A stretch of 64,000 nt of DNA from Roseiarcus sp050012775. GTDB lineage: Bacteria > Pseudomonadota > Alphaproteobacteria > Rhizobiales > Beijerinckiaceae. A program made the position numbers and the translations under genes. This document shows, piece by piece, positions 24,934 through 32,556 of this stretch (position 1 is the stretch's first letter; each line of letters opens with the position of its first letter). The stretch lies in the NCBI GenBank assembly GCA_050012775.1, contig JBEKGN010000027.1, forward strand, positions 1-64,000, read 5' to 3'. Under the pieces are notes generated by a model, which saw nothing but the letters and a program-made list of their open reading frames with translations, ran no database searches and was not told the DNA's origin.

Positions 24934-25623
24934 ATGCTGGCAATTTCGGATCTCCACGTCGCCTATGGCCAGAGCGAAGTGCTCCACGGCCTCAATGTGT
25001 CGGTCGCGCCCAACGAGATCGTCGCCATCATGGGCCGGAACGGCATGGGCAAGACCACGCTGATGAAGTCGCTGATGGGCATCGTGCCGACGAGGCGCGG
25101 CTCGGTCAGCATGGACGGGGCTGAGCTGACGGCGCTCAAAAGCTACGAACGGGTGGCCCATGGCCTCGCCTATGTGCCTCAGGGCCGGATGATCTTTTCC
25201 ACCATGACCGTGCAGGAGAATATCGAAACCGGCCTCGTCGCGTCGGGGGCCAAGAGCGTGCCCGGCGACATCTACGAATTGTTTCCGGTGCTGCTCGAAA
25301 TGAAGGGGCGTCGCGGCGGCAATCTGTCCGGCGGCCAGCAGCAGCGGCTCGCGATCGCGAGGGCGCTCGCCACCAAGCCGAAGGTGCTGCTGCTCGACGA
25401 GCCGACCGAAGGCATCCAGCCGTCGATTATTCGAGAGATGGCGCGCACCCTCAAGCGAATTCGCGACGAGCGTGGCCTGTCCATCATCGTCTCGGAGCAG
25501 GTGCTGAGCTTCGCGCTCGACGTCGCCGACCGCGTGCTGGTCATCGAGAACGGCGAGATCGTTCGCGACGACGCCCGCGCCGGCGTCGATGAAGCCCAGG
25601 TCGCGAAATATCTGTCGGTTTAG
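24934..25623 (+). CDS. urtE: Urea/short-chain amide ABC transporter ATPase UrtE
   Basis: Encodes 229 aa, complete: Walker A GRNGMGKTT (34-42), Q-loop YVPQGRMIF, signature NLSGGQQQRLAIARAL, Walker B LLLDEPTEGIQP and switch region IIVSEQ. Best fit is UrtE/AmiC-type ATPases of urea or short-chain amide importers, given the truncated urtD before it and formamidase after it. It starts at ATG 24934 with GAGGGA upstream, 11 nt after urtD. With no permease or intact UrtD alongside, it may have no partner unless one is encoded elsewhere. Confidence 0.9.
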   Translation: MLAISDLHVAYGQSEVLHGLNVSVAPNEIVAIMGRNGMGKTTLMKSLMGIVPTRRGSVSMDGAELTALKSYERVAHGLAYVPQGRMIFSTMTVQENIETGLVASGAKSVPGDIYELFPVLLEMKGRRGGNLSGGQQQRLAIARALATKPKVLLLDEPTEGIQPSIIREMARTLKRIRDERGLSIIVSEQVLSFALDVADRVLVIENGEIVRDDARAGVDEAQVAKYLSV

Positions 25624-25656
25624 CCACGATCTCACTTGTAGCAAGAGGAGCTGTAG

Positions 25657-26885
25657 ATGCCGGAGACGCTGATTAAGATCGACCTCACGAAGTCGGCCTA
25701 TGAAAACGACATGATCCACAATCGTTGGCATCCCGACGTGCCGATGGTCGCCAAGGTCAAACCCGGCGACGATTTCATCATTGAAACCTACGACTGGACC
25801 GGCGGCTTCATCAAGAACAACGATTCGGCCGACGACGTGCGCGATATCGATCTGACGACGGTGCATTTTCTTAGCGGGCCGATCGAAGTCGAAGGCGCCG
25901 AACCCGGGGATCTGCTGGTTGTCGATCTCCTCGACGTCGGTCCGGTGAAGGAGAGCCTGTGGGGCTTCAACGGATTTTTCTCGAAGCAGAATGGCGGCGG
26001 CTTCCTAACCGATCATTTCCCTCAGGCCCAGAAATCGATCTGGGACATCTCGAGACTCTATACGCATTCCCGCCATGTGCCTGGCGTCCAGTTCGCGGGG
26101 TTGATCCATCCCGGCCTCATCGGCTGCCTGCCCGATCAAAAGCTCCTGGATGCGTGGAATAAGCGCGAGGTCGATTTCATCGCGACCAATCCGACGCGCG
26201 TCCCCCTCTGGCGAACGCGCCATTCCCGGGAACCGCCCATGTCGGGCGCGCCAAGGGCGACGCCAAGGCGAAGGTCGCCAGCGAGGGCGCCCGCACCGTG
26301 CCGCCGCGCGAGCATGGCGGCAATTGCGACATCAAGGATCTGTCGCGCGGGTCGAAGATCTATTTCTCGGTCTACGTGAAGGGCGCCGGTCTCTCGATGG
26401 GCGATCTGCACTTCAGCCAGGGCGACGGCGAGATCACCTTCTGCGGCGCCATCGAAATGGCGGGCTGGCTGCACATCAAGGTCGGTCTGATCAAGGATGG
26501 GGTCGCCAAATACGGGATCAGAAACCCGATCTTCAGGCCGTCGCCGATCACGCCGAATTACAAGGACTATCTGATCTTCGAAGGCATTTCCGTCGATGAG
26601 CGGGGGAAACAGCACTATCTCGACGTTCACGTCGCCTACCGTCAAGCCTGCTTGAATGCGATCGAATACCTCAGGAAGTTCGGCTACTCCGGCGCACAGT
26701 CCTATTCGATCTTGGGCGTCGCGCCCGTCGAGGGCCATATCAGCGGCGTCGTCGATATTCCGAACGCATGCGCGACGCTCTATCTGCCGACGGAGATCTT
26801 CGATTTCGACATCATGCCAAACGCGGCCGGTCCGACAAGATTCATCAAGGGCGGCGTCGACCTGCCGCTATCTCCGGATAAGTGA
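25657..26885 (+). pseudogene. fmdA: Formamidase FmdA with a one-base frameshift
   Basis: Two frames together cover a full acetamidase/formamidase. The first reads MPETLIKIDLTKSAYENDM to FIATNPTRVP; the second reads PLANAPFPGTAHVGRAKGD to the end, including TVPPREHGGNCDIKDLSRGS and GDGEITFCGAIEM. The break is in a run of five C at 26202-26206, where six would restore the frame and give exactly the 409 aa usual for FmdA. The enzyme hydrolyses formamide to formate and ammonia. AGAGGAG lies before the ATG. Homopolymer position makes sequencing error a real alternative to genuine loss. Confidence 0.88.
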
Positions 26886-26893
26886 GCGCAGCG

Positions 26894-26950
26894 GGATGCT
26901 GGACGGCGTCTCTCCGCCGTCCAGCATCCGTCGTTTCTCGGGAACGACGG
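26894..26950 (+). terminator. Two tandem hairpins between fmdA and fmdB
   Basis: The first hairpin is a perfect 15-bp stem, GGATGCTGGACGGCG (26894-26908) against its complement (26915-26929), with loop TCTCTC. The second uses CCGTCGTT (26928-26935) and AACGACGG (26943-26950). Only a short TTT follows, so this may be an intercistronic attenuator or mRNA-stabilising structure rather than a full terminator. It starts 9 nt after the fmdA stop. Confidence 0.7.
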
Positions 26951-26976
26951 CAAAAGGCTGTTGGAGGAACCTAACA

Positions 26977-27315
26977 ATGCCGGTCTATGAATACCTTTGC
27001 GATGACTGCGGCCCATTCACCCAAATGCGGCCGATGTCGGAATGCGACGAGCCGCACGATTGCCCGCAATGTTCCGTTGAAGCGCCGCGGGTGATTCTGA
27101 CCGCCCCGCATTTCGCCTGCATGCCCGCGGGCAAACGCAAAGCCCACGCCATCAACGAGCGCAGTTCCCACGCCCCCAAGACGCTCGATCAATACAGGGC
27201 CGCGCATGGACCGGGATGTGGCTGCTGTTCGGGGAAATCGTCGCGTCTGGTCACGAAGACCAAAAGCGGCGCGAAGGGCTTCCCCACCGCCCGGCCGTGG
27301 ATGATCAGCCACTAA
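26977..27315 (+). CDS. fmdB: FmdB-family zinc-ribbon protein
   Basis: Encodes 112 aa. An N-terminal FmdB zinc ribbon carries CDDC (8-11) and CPQC (29-32), and a second Cys-rich patch, GCGCCSGK, lies near residue 87. FmdB proteins accompany amidase operons and are proposed regulators of them; the mechanism is not established. GGAGGAACC lies 6-8 nt before ATG 26977. The strong hairpins upstream could lower its expression relative to fmdA. Confidence 0.88.
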   Translation: MPVYEYLCDDCGPFTQMRPMSECDEPHDCPQCSVEAPRVILTAPHFACMPAGKRKAHAINERSSHAPKTLDQYRAAHGPGCGCCSGKSSRLVTKTKSGAKGFPTARPWMISH

Positions 27316-27435
27316 AAACCGTGCGTCGGGGCATTCCTTCGCTAGCCGCCCGGCCGTCCCACGGGACCGCGGCGCCTGCGTTTGAGCCCTGGGCGCGCCG
27401 CCGGCGAATCACGCCGGTCGCGCCGGTTCGGCGCG

Positions 27436-27451
27436 TTAACAGATTCGTAAC
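27436..27451 (+). promoter_or_regulatory. Near-consensus CtrA box upstream of the DUF1217 gene
   Basis: TTAACAGATTCGTAAC matches the CtrA consensus TTAA-N7-TTAAC with one mismatch (G for T in the second half). It lies about 100 nt before the GTG at 27553, in an otherwise empty 237-bp gap after fmdB. CtrA commonly controls flagellar genes in this class; binding here is inferred. Confidence 0.4.
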
Positions 27452-27552
27452 CAATTCGAGCCATCCATCACATGGGCTGTCTTGAAATGCGCCGGGAGGT
27501 TGGCGGTCGCCGCGACTCCAGCGCGAACGAATGGGCGTGACGAGGCTCTCTG

Positions 27553-28416
27553 GTGTCGACGACAACCTCAACCTATCTGGCGGTCACGCAAAATCTGACC
27601 CGATATCAGACGATGACCGCGGACCAGCCGGCGGTCAAAACGGCGAGCGCCTATTACGCCGCCAATATCGGCAAGGTCACCTCGATCCAGGATTTCGTCA
27701 GCAATTACCGCCTGCTCTCCTACGCGTTGGACGCTTACGGGCTCGGCGACCAAGTCAACTCCAAGGCGCTGGTCACGCAAGTGCTGGAAGGGGGCGTGAG
27801 CAGTTCCAAGAGCCTCGCCAACACCCTGAGCAACCCGAACTGGGCAAAGTTCGCCGCGGCGTTCAATTTCGTCGGCCAGGGGGCCTCTTCGGTTTCGACG
27901 TCGAGCGCGATCCAAACTACGACCAGCGATTACGTCGAGCAGAAACTGGAAAGCGACGAGGGCCAACAAAATCCCGGCGTTCAGCTCGCGCTCTATTTCC
28001 AGCGCGTGGCGCCCACGGTGAGCACCGGCTACGGCATAATGGGCGACGAGAACCTTCTCGACGTCGTCCAGACCATATTCGGCCTCCCTCCCGAGACGGC
28101 CGGCACCGACATCGCCGCCGAGGCGTCGGTCATCTCCAAGCTCGTGCCGACGTCCACGCTTCAGGATCCGACCAAGCTGCAGCAGCTGACCGAACGCTTC
28201 ACCGCGATGTACGACTCGACCTATGGACCCGGCTCCACGGCGACGCCGCTCACCGTTGTCTCGGATTCGTCCTCGGCGACGCCCGTTTCGGCGGCGACGA
28301 CGATTCTGAGCGGCGTCATCAGTTCGAACAGCAGCGGCGGCGGCCTCTCCTCCGCCGCCGCCGCGTTCAGCAGCGAGACGATGGCGAGCCTGCAAGGTTT
28401 CACTCTGGGCGGGTAG
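27553..28416 (+). CDS. DUF1217 domain flagellar-associated protein
   Basis: Encodes 287 aa rich in Ser, Thr and Ala with flagellin-like composition. It contains the DUF1217 core: YRLLSYALDAYGLGDQVNSK, LSNPNWAKFAAAFNF and NPGVQLALYFQRVAPTVSTG. DUF1217 proteins are found almost only in flagellar loci of Alphaproteobacteria and are thought to be secreted or structural; no exact role is known. No signal peptide is present, as expected for flagellar export. The start is GTG 27553 with GAGG upstream. This is the first flagellar-type gene from the left. Confidence 0.85.
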   Translation: MSTTTSTYLAVTQNLTRYQTMTADQPAVKTASAYYAANIGKVTSIQDFVSNYRLLSYALDAYGLGDQVNSKALVTQVLEGGVSSSKSLANTLSNPNWAKFAAAFNFVGQGASSVSTSSAIQTTTSDYVEQKLESDEGQQNPGVQLALYFQRVAPTVSTGYGIMGDENLLDVVQTIFGLPPETAGTDIAAEASVISKLVPTSTLQDPTKLQQLTERFTAMYDSTYGPGSTATPLTVVSDSSSATPVSAATTILSGVISSNSSGGGLSSAAAAFSSETMASLQGFTLGG

Positions 28417-28433
28417 GGCGGCCTCGGATCGCG

Positions 28434-30590
28434 ATGCGAACCGGCGCTTCCCCCGAGGGGCGGCAAGTCTCGGGCAAGCGTCGCGCGCTTACTTGCCAGG
28501 CGGGACGCGCCGCGGAACGGGCCGCCGCGCCGGGACGCAACGCCTTGAAACAAAAAACGGTGGCTGGACCTGTTCCCTTGTCTCGCGCGCGCCCGGCGAC
28601 GGCTCAGCCGCGCGACTCGGCTCTTGATGGGGATGCGCTCGGCGCGACGGCGGAAGCGCTCTACGCGCGCGGCGTCGCGTTGTGGCGCGACGGGCGCCGG
28701 AAGGAGGCGATCGCTCTGCTGGACGCGGCTTTGCGCGAGAACCCCGACTTTCCCGAGGCTTTGTGCATGGGCGGCTACATCCTCGGCGAGTCGGGCAAGA
28801 GCGGCCCGGCTCTCGAGTTCTATCGGCGCGCCATCAGCCTCAAGCTCGATTTGCCGGCCGCCTGGTCGAACGCGGGAAAGCTGCTTTTCGAACTCGGACG
28901 GTATGCCGAGGCGCTCGACGGCTTCGAAGCGGCGCTCGCCCTGCGGCCCGGGGACCCCGATCTCTGGAACAGCCGCGCGGGCGCGCTTCGCAAGCTTGGC
29001 CGGCTGGACGAATCGGCCGCGGCGGCCCGCGAAGCGCTTCGTCTGCGGCCGGATTTCGCCGAAGCGGCGCTCAATCTCGGCAATGCCCACCTGAAACGCG
29101 ACCGGGTCGTCGAGGCGCTCGAGGCCTATCGGCTAACGAGTTCGATCAAGTCCGATTTTTCCGCCGCGCTCTGCGGCCAAGCGCTGGCGCTGCGCGCGTT
29201 GGACCGCCTTGAGGAAGCGCGCGAGGCGTTCGAAAACGCCGAGCGGCTCGGCAGCGTCGAGGCGATCAGCGGCAAGGGGTGCCTCGATCTCACGCTCGGC
29301 GACTTCGAACGCGGTTGGGAAGGCTACGAAGCGCGCTGGATCGCGGGAAAGTCGCTCGACGAGGCGCTCGGCGTTCGCTTTCCCAAATGGCGCGGGCCGG
29401 GCCGAACGGGCGAACGCGTGCTGGTGTTGAACGATCACGGCCTCGGCGACACGATTCAGTTCGCCCGCTATCTCCCGATGATGACTGGCGCTGGGATCGC
29501 CCCGACTCTTCTGTGCCCCCCGAAGATGCATCGGCTGCTGTCCTCGCTGCCCGGCGTCACGCTGGTCGGACAGGCGCCCGAAGGCGAATCGTTCGACGCG
29601 CAGATCGCCGTCAGCAGCTTGCCGCGCGCTTTCGCGACGCGCCTCGACAGCGTGCCGGCGCCTGTTCCCTATTTGCGCGCCGAAGCGGAACTGGCGGAAA
29701 AATGGGCCGCGCGCATCGGCCCGGCCGGCGCCAAGATCGGGATCGTCTGGCAGGGCAATTCCAATCCGGAAGCCGACATGGCCCGCTCGATGCCGCTCGC
29801 CGCCTTCGCGCCGCTCGCCGCGACGCCCGATGCGCGTCTCATATCCCTGCAAAAAGGCTTCGGCGTCGAGCAACTCGCCGACCTGCCGCCGGGCATGCGG
29901 GTCGAAACGCTGGGCGAAGACTTCGACGCCGGCCCCGACGCCTTTATCGACGCGGCGGCAGCGATCGCGCATCTCGATCTCGTCGTCACCTGCGACACCT
30001 CGATCGCCCATTTGGCGGGGGCGCTCGGCCGGCCCGTCTGGGTCGCCCTGAAGAAGGACGCGGAATGGCGGTGGCTGCGCGATCGCGACGATTCGCCGTG
30101 GTATCCGACGATGCGGCTCTTTCGTCAGAAGCAACGCGGCGACTGGAACAGCGTTTTCTCCGAGATGGCCGGACGCCTCGCCTCGCCGGCTCGAGATCGG
30201 GGCGCGGAACGGCTGATCGCCATTCCCGGCGCCGTCGGCGAGTTGATCGACAAGATGACCATCCTGGAAATCAAATCGCGCCGCATTTCGGACGGCGACA
30301 AATTGCGCAACGTGCGCAGGGAACTCGAGTCGCTCGAACAAAGCCTGAGCGGCGCCGGGCTCGATCATCCTCTTCTCGGCGCCCTGAAGGCCGATCTGGC
30401 CGCGGTCAACGAGCGGCTTTGGGTCGTCGAGGACGAAATCCGCGTGTGCGAAAAGAACGACGAATTCGGCGAGCGATTCGTCGCGCTCGCACGCTCCGTC
30501 TACACGACCAACGATCGGCGCGCGGCGATAAAGCGCGACATCAACCGCTTGTTCAATTCGGCGATCGTCGAGGAAAAGTGTTACGCTTGA
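28434..30590 (+). CDS. TPR-glycosyltransferase-like protein fused to a DUF6165 domain
   Basis: Encodes up to 718 aa. Residues about 70-290 are tandem TPRs (EALYARGVALWRDGRRKEAI, AWSNAGKLLFELGRYAEALD). About 300-585 is a glycosyltransferase-9/SPINDLY-like region with VLVLNDHGLGDTIQFARYLP and TCDTSIAHLAGALGRPVWVA. The last ~115 residues are a DUF6165-type domain (IPGAVGELIDKMTILEIKSR ... RSVYTTNDRRAAIKRDIN). Beside flagellar genes it could glycosylate flagellin. The start is uncertain: ATG 28434 has no good ribosome site, and TTG 28545 would remove 37 low-similarity residues. Confidence 0.78.
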   Translation: MRTGASPEGRQVSGKRRALTCQAGRAAERAAAPGRNALKQKTVAGPVPLSRARPATAQPRDSALDGDALGATAEALYARGVALWRDGRRKEAIALLDAALRENPDFPEALCMGGYILGESGKSGPALEFYRRAISLKLDLPAAWSNAGKLLFELGRYAEALDGFEAALALRPGDPDLWNSRAGALRKLGRLDESAAAAREALRLRPDFAEAALNLGNAHLKRDRVVEALEAYRLTSSIKSDFSAALCGQALALRALDRLEEAREAFENAERLGSVEAISGKGCLDLTLGDFERGWEGYEARWIAGKSLDEALGVRFPKWRGPGRTGERVLVLNDHGLGDTIQFARYLPMMTGAGIAPTLLCPPKMHRLLSSLPGVTLVGQAPEGESFDAQIAVSSLPRAFATRLDSVPAPVPYLRAEAELAEKWAARIGPAGAKIGIVWQGNSNPEADMARSMPLAAFAPLAATPDARLISLQKGFGVEQLADLPPGMRVETLGEDFDAGPDAFIDAAAAIAHLDLVVTCDTSIAHLAGALGRPVWVALKKDAEWRWLRDRDDSPWYPTMRLFRQKQRGDWNSVFSEMAGRLASPARDRGAERLIAIPGAVGELIDKMTILEIKSRRISDGDKLRNVRRELESLEQSLSGAGLDHPLLGALKADLAAVNERLWVVEDEIRVCEKNDEFGERFVALARSVYTTNDRRAAIKRDINRLFNSAIVEEKCYA

Positions 30591-30614
30591 TCGCGGGCGG
30601 ACGGCGCGCGATCA
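30588..30614. terminator. Hairpin spanning two convergent stop codons
   Basis: TGATCGCG (30588-30595) pairs with CGCGATCA (30607-30614) over an 11-nt loop. The left arm begins with the TGA of the TPR gene; the right arm ends with the reverse-strand TGA of the PilZ gene. A shared bidirectional terminator is plausible, but there is no T-tract on either side. Confidence 0.5.
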
Positions 30615-31070
30615 GTCGGGAATTGCATAGAAACGCCCGCGGAGCGCCGATCTGGCGCTGGGCTCGACCGACACGGGTCCGGCTTGGCTATAGCGCACGC
30701 CGAGCACGGCGCCGCGCCGCCACACCGTCACGACGGCGTCCACTTTGCCTGTCTCGTCGTCATGCACCCGAAAATGGGCGGGCAGCCCCTGGTTTCGCGC
30801 CAGCGTCAGGCGAAGGCCGCTGGCCGAGCGGTCATGGATGAGGCAGTCGCACACGAACTTGTTGGCCGAGTCGAGGATCTTCGCCGAGCGAAGCCGCGTG
30901 CGCCGCCGTCCGGCGGCGCGATGGTCGCGACGGCCTTCATCCCTAGGCTTTTCCTGCCGGCCCGATTCGACGATGGAATAGGCGACTTGGCCGTTTCGCG
31001 CCAGGACGCGCGCGCTTTCGCGATCGTCGGGCCGATCCGGGCTGCGGACGCCGTCAAGCGTGTCTGTCAT
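30612..31070 (-). CDS. PilZ domain protein, putative c-di-GMP receptor
   Basis: Encodes 152 aa. An Arg-rich N-terminal part precedes a PilZ domain with the Arg motif RRRTRLRSAKI and the DxSxxG element DRSASG, followed by beta-strand sequence ending VWRRGAVLGVRY. These are the two c-di-GMP-contacting motifs. The protein is soluble with no other domain. In a flagellar neighbourhood containing a diguanylate cyclase (41048-42082), a role in c-di-GMP control of motility is reasonable but inferred. It converges on the TPR gene. Confidence 0.8.
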   Translation of the reverse strand: MTDTLDGVRSPDRPDDRESARVLARNGQVAYSIVESGRQEKPRDEGRRDHRAAGRRRTRLRSAKILDSANKFVCDCLIHDRSASGLRLTLARNQGLPAHFRVHDDETGKVDAVVTVWRRGAVLGVRYSQAGPVSVEPSARSALRGRFYAIPD

Positions 31071-31293
31071 AGGTCCGTCGCGTCATGGCTCTCGCGGGCG
31101 TCGCCCAAATGCGCAGCCGACCGACCGGCTGGATCGCGCAGGGGAACATAAGCCGACGGGGGTTGCCAAACCGTTGCCGCGCTAGTTTCCGGCCGCCCGG
31201 CGGAACGAAACCAACCGCACGCCGTCCGGCTAACCCTACGTCAATTACCATTTCAATAGTGGTTAATATGACGCTAACATTTCTTGAAGCGGA

Positions 31294-31309
31294 TTAAGAG
31301 CTTGTTAAC
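31294..31309 (+). promoter_or_regulatory. Consensus CtrA box upstream of ftcR
   Basis: TTAAGAGCTTGTTAAC is a perfect TTAA-N7-TTAAC match. It lies in a 496-bp gene-free, AT-richer stretch (31071-31566), about 260 nt before the ftcR start. The distance suggests either a distal promoter or combined action with the ACAAGT repeats nearer the gene. Confidence 0.65.
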
Positions 31310-31390
31310 CATCGTCTGTGTACCTTTTTGAAACAAGAACTGGGGTTCATAGTCATGATTCGGAGCTAATCCAGTCATAGTAAGCAATCG

Positions 31391-31459
31391 ACAAGTGCGT
31401 ACCACAAGTACTATCGTCAGAAATACAAGTGCCGTGCGTGTTCTATGTGACTTGTATTT
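31391..31459 (+). promoter_or_regulatory. ACAAGT repeat array with a 10-bp palindrome
   Basis: ACAAGT occurs at 31391, 31404 and 31425, and inverted (ACTTGT) at 31450. The last two belong to perfect 10-bp arms AAATACAAGT (31421-31430) and ACTTGTATTT (31450-31459) with a 19-nt spacer. Two copies extend to ACAAGTGC. Such an arrangement fits a dimeric or cooperative regulator, possibly FtcR itself. It is 108-176 nt upstream of the ftcR start. Confidence 0.6.
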
Positions 31460-31517
31460 GTCAACTTTAGGTGGCGCGCTGTAAGTTTGCACCAGCGTAT
31501 GCGTCGAACGACATGCG

Positions 31518-31523
31518 TATAAT
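31518..31523 (+). promoter_or_regulatory. Consensus -10 element (TATAAT) for ftcR
   Basis: A perfect TATAAT lies 44-49 nt before the ftcR ATG. No TTGACA-like -35 exists at 16-18 nt; the nearest, TTGCAC, is 25 nt away. This is typical of an activator-dependent promoter and fits the regulator sites just upstream. Confidence 0.5.
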
Positions 31524-31566
31524 GAAGTCGGCGCGCAAAACACTAATTATCGATCGGGGCATAATC

Positions 31567-32238
31567 ATGTACATAATTGTGGATGAGCGCAATATCGTTG
31601 CGGGTGGTTACGCGTCCGGATTTGATCGGGAGGGGGTCTCCACCGCAGGCATCGATCCAACGGAATTCCGAGAATGGATCGGTAAAGTGAGCGACATCGA
31701 CGTCCACGCCGTCGAGGCTTTCCTCATCGGCGACTGCACCAATCGCGAACTGTTCCCCAAACTCATCCGAGAACGTTCCAGCGCGCCGGTCCTCTGCCTC
31801 AACGATCGCCAATCGCTCGACGAGACCTTGGAGCTTTTTGCGGCGGGCGTCGACGACGTGCTTCGCAAGCCGGTTCACGTCCGGGAAATTCTCGCCCGCG
31901 TCGGCGCCATCCATCGGCGCTCGCTGGGGGAGAAGGGCCAGGCGACGATCGGCGAACTCTGCGTTTATCTCGATGGGCGCGAACCCGAGGTGAAGGGCGT
32001 GCCTCTGCCCCTGCCGCGGCGCGAATGCCGCATTTTGGAATATCTGGTGCGAAATCGCGGCCGGCGCGTGACGAAGACGCAAATCTTCAACGCGGTCTAT
32101 GGCCTGTTCGACGAGAACGTCGACGAGAACGTGGTCGAAAGCCACATCAGCAAGCTGCGCAAGAAGCTGAAACACCGTCTCGGCTTCGATCCGATCGATT
32201 CGAAGCGATATCTCGGCTATTGCATCGAAAAGCGCTGA
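31567..32238 (+). CDS. ftcR: Flagellar master transcriptional regulator FtcR/Rem
   Basis: Encodes 223 aa of the FtcR/Rem atypical OmpR-type family. The N-terminal receiver-like domain begins MYIIVDERNIVAGGYASGFD and includes ALFAAGVDDVLRKPVHVREI in LF-AGVDDV-RKPVH form. The C-terminal winged helix contains PLPRRECRILEYLVRNRGRR and ENVVESHISKLRKKL. The receiver lacks the standard N-terminal acidic pocket, so activity is probably not controlled by phosphorylation. In Brucella and Sinorhizobium this protein switches on flagellar genes. ATG 31567 matches the family start. A CtrA box, repeats and a -10 lie upstream. Confidence 0.93.
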   Translation: MYIIVDERNIVAGGYASGFDREGVSTAGIDPTEFREWIGKVSDIDVHAVEAFLIGDCTNRELFPKLIRERSSAPVLCLNDRQSLDETLELFAAGVDDVLRKPVHVREILARVGAIHRRSLGEKGQATIGELCVYLDGREPEVKGVPLPLPRRECRILEYLVRNRGRRVTKTQIFNAVYGLFDENVDENVVESHISKLRKKLKHRLGFDPIDSKRYLGYCIEKR

Positions 32239-32475
32239 TCCGATCCCGGTCGGCCGAGCCGGGTCGTTCGGCAAGGTCGCGAATTTGTCGCGTCGTCACG
32301 CCTTCGTGAAATCGATAAGCGTGAGACCCGCTCACGACCCTGTCGAGGCGCGCATTCAGCACGCGCCCGTCGTCGGCGCGAGGGCGACGAATCGATGGTC
32401 GCCCTGGTTCGTCGATATCGGCCAGGCCGCCCGCTTCGCAACGGGAACTCTCACGCAGACGCTGCGGAGCTGAGG

Positions 32476-32503
32476 AGGAGCGCGCCGCCGGCGCGCTCCT
32501 TTG
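32476..32503 (+). terminator. Strong hairpin terminator between ftcR and flagellin
   Basis: AGGAGCGCGCC (32476-32486) and GGCGCGCTCCT (32490-32500) form a perfect 11-bp GC-rich stem with loop GCC, followed by TTTGCTT on the plus strand. It lies in the 318-bp gap between the convergent ftcR and flagellin genes and could stop transcripts from both sides. The rest of the gap holds nothing recognisable. Confidence 0.75.
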
Positions 32504-32556
32504 CTTGCAGCCCGGCGCCGCCGGATTTTCGCCGACGACGCTGCTCGCTTCTCAGC

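Noticed and set aside
25630..25640. ACTTGT near the fmdA start resembling the ftcR-array hexamer
   Set aside because: It is a single isolated copy in a non-flagellar context, expected by chance.
27531..28433. Extension of the TPR protein upstream to give over 1000 aa
   Set aside because: The extension would overlap the whole DUF1217 gene in another frame and reads as low-similarity Arg/Gly-rich sequence.
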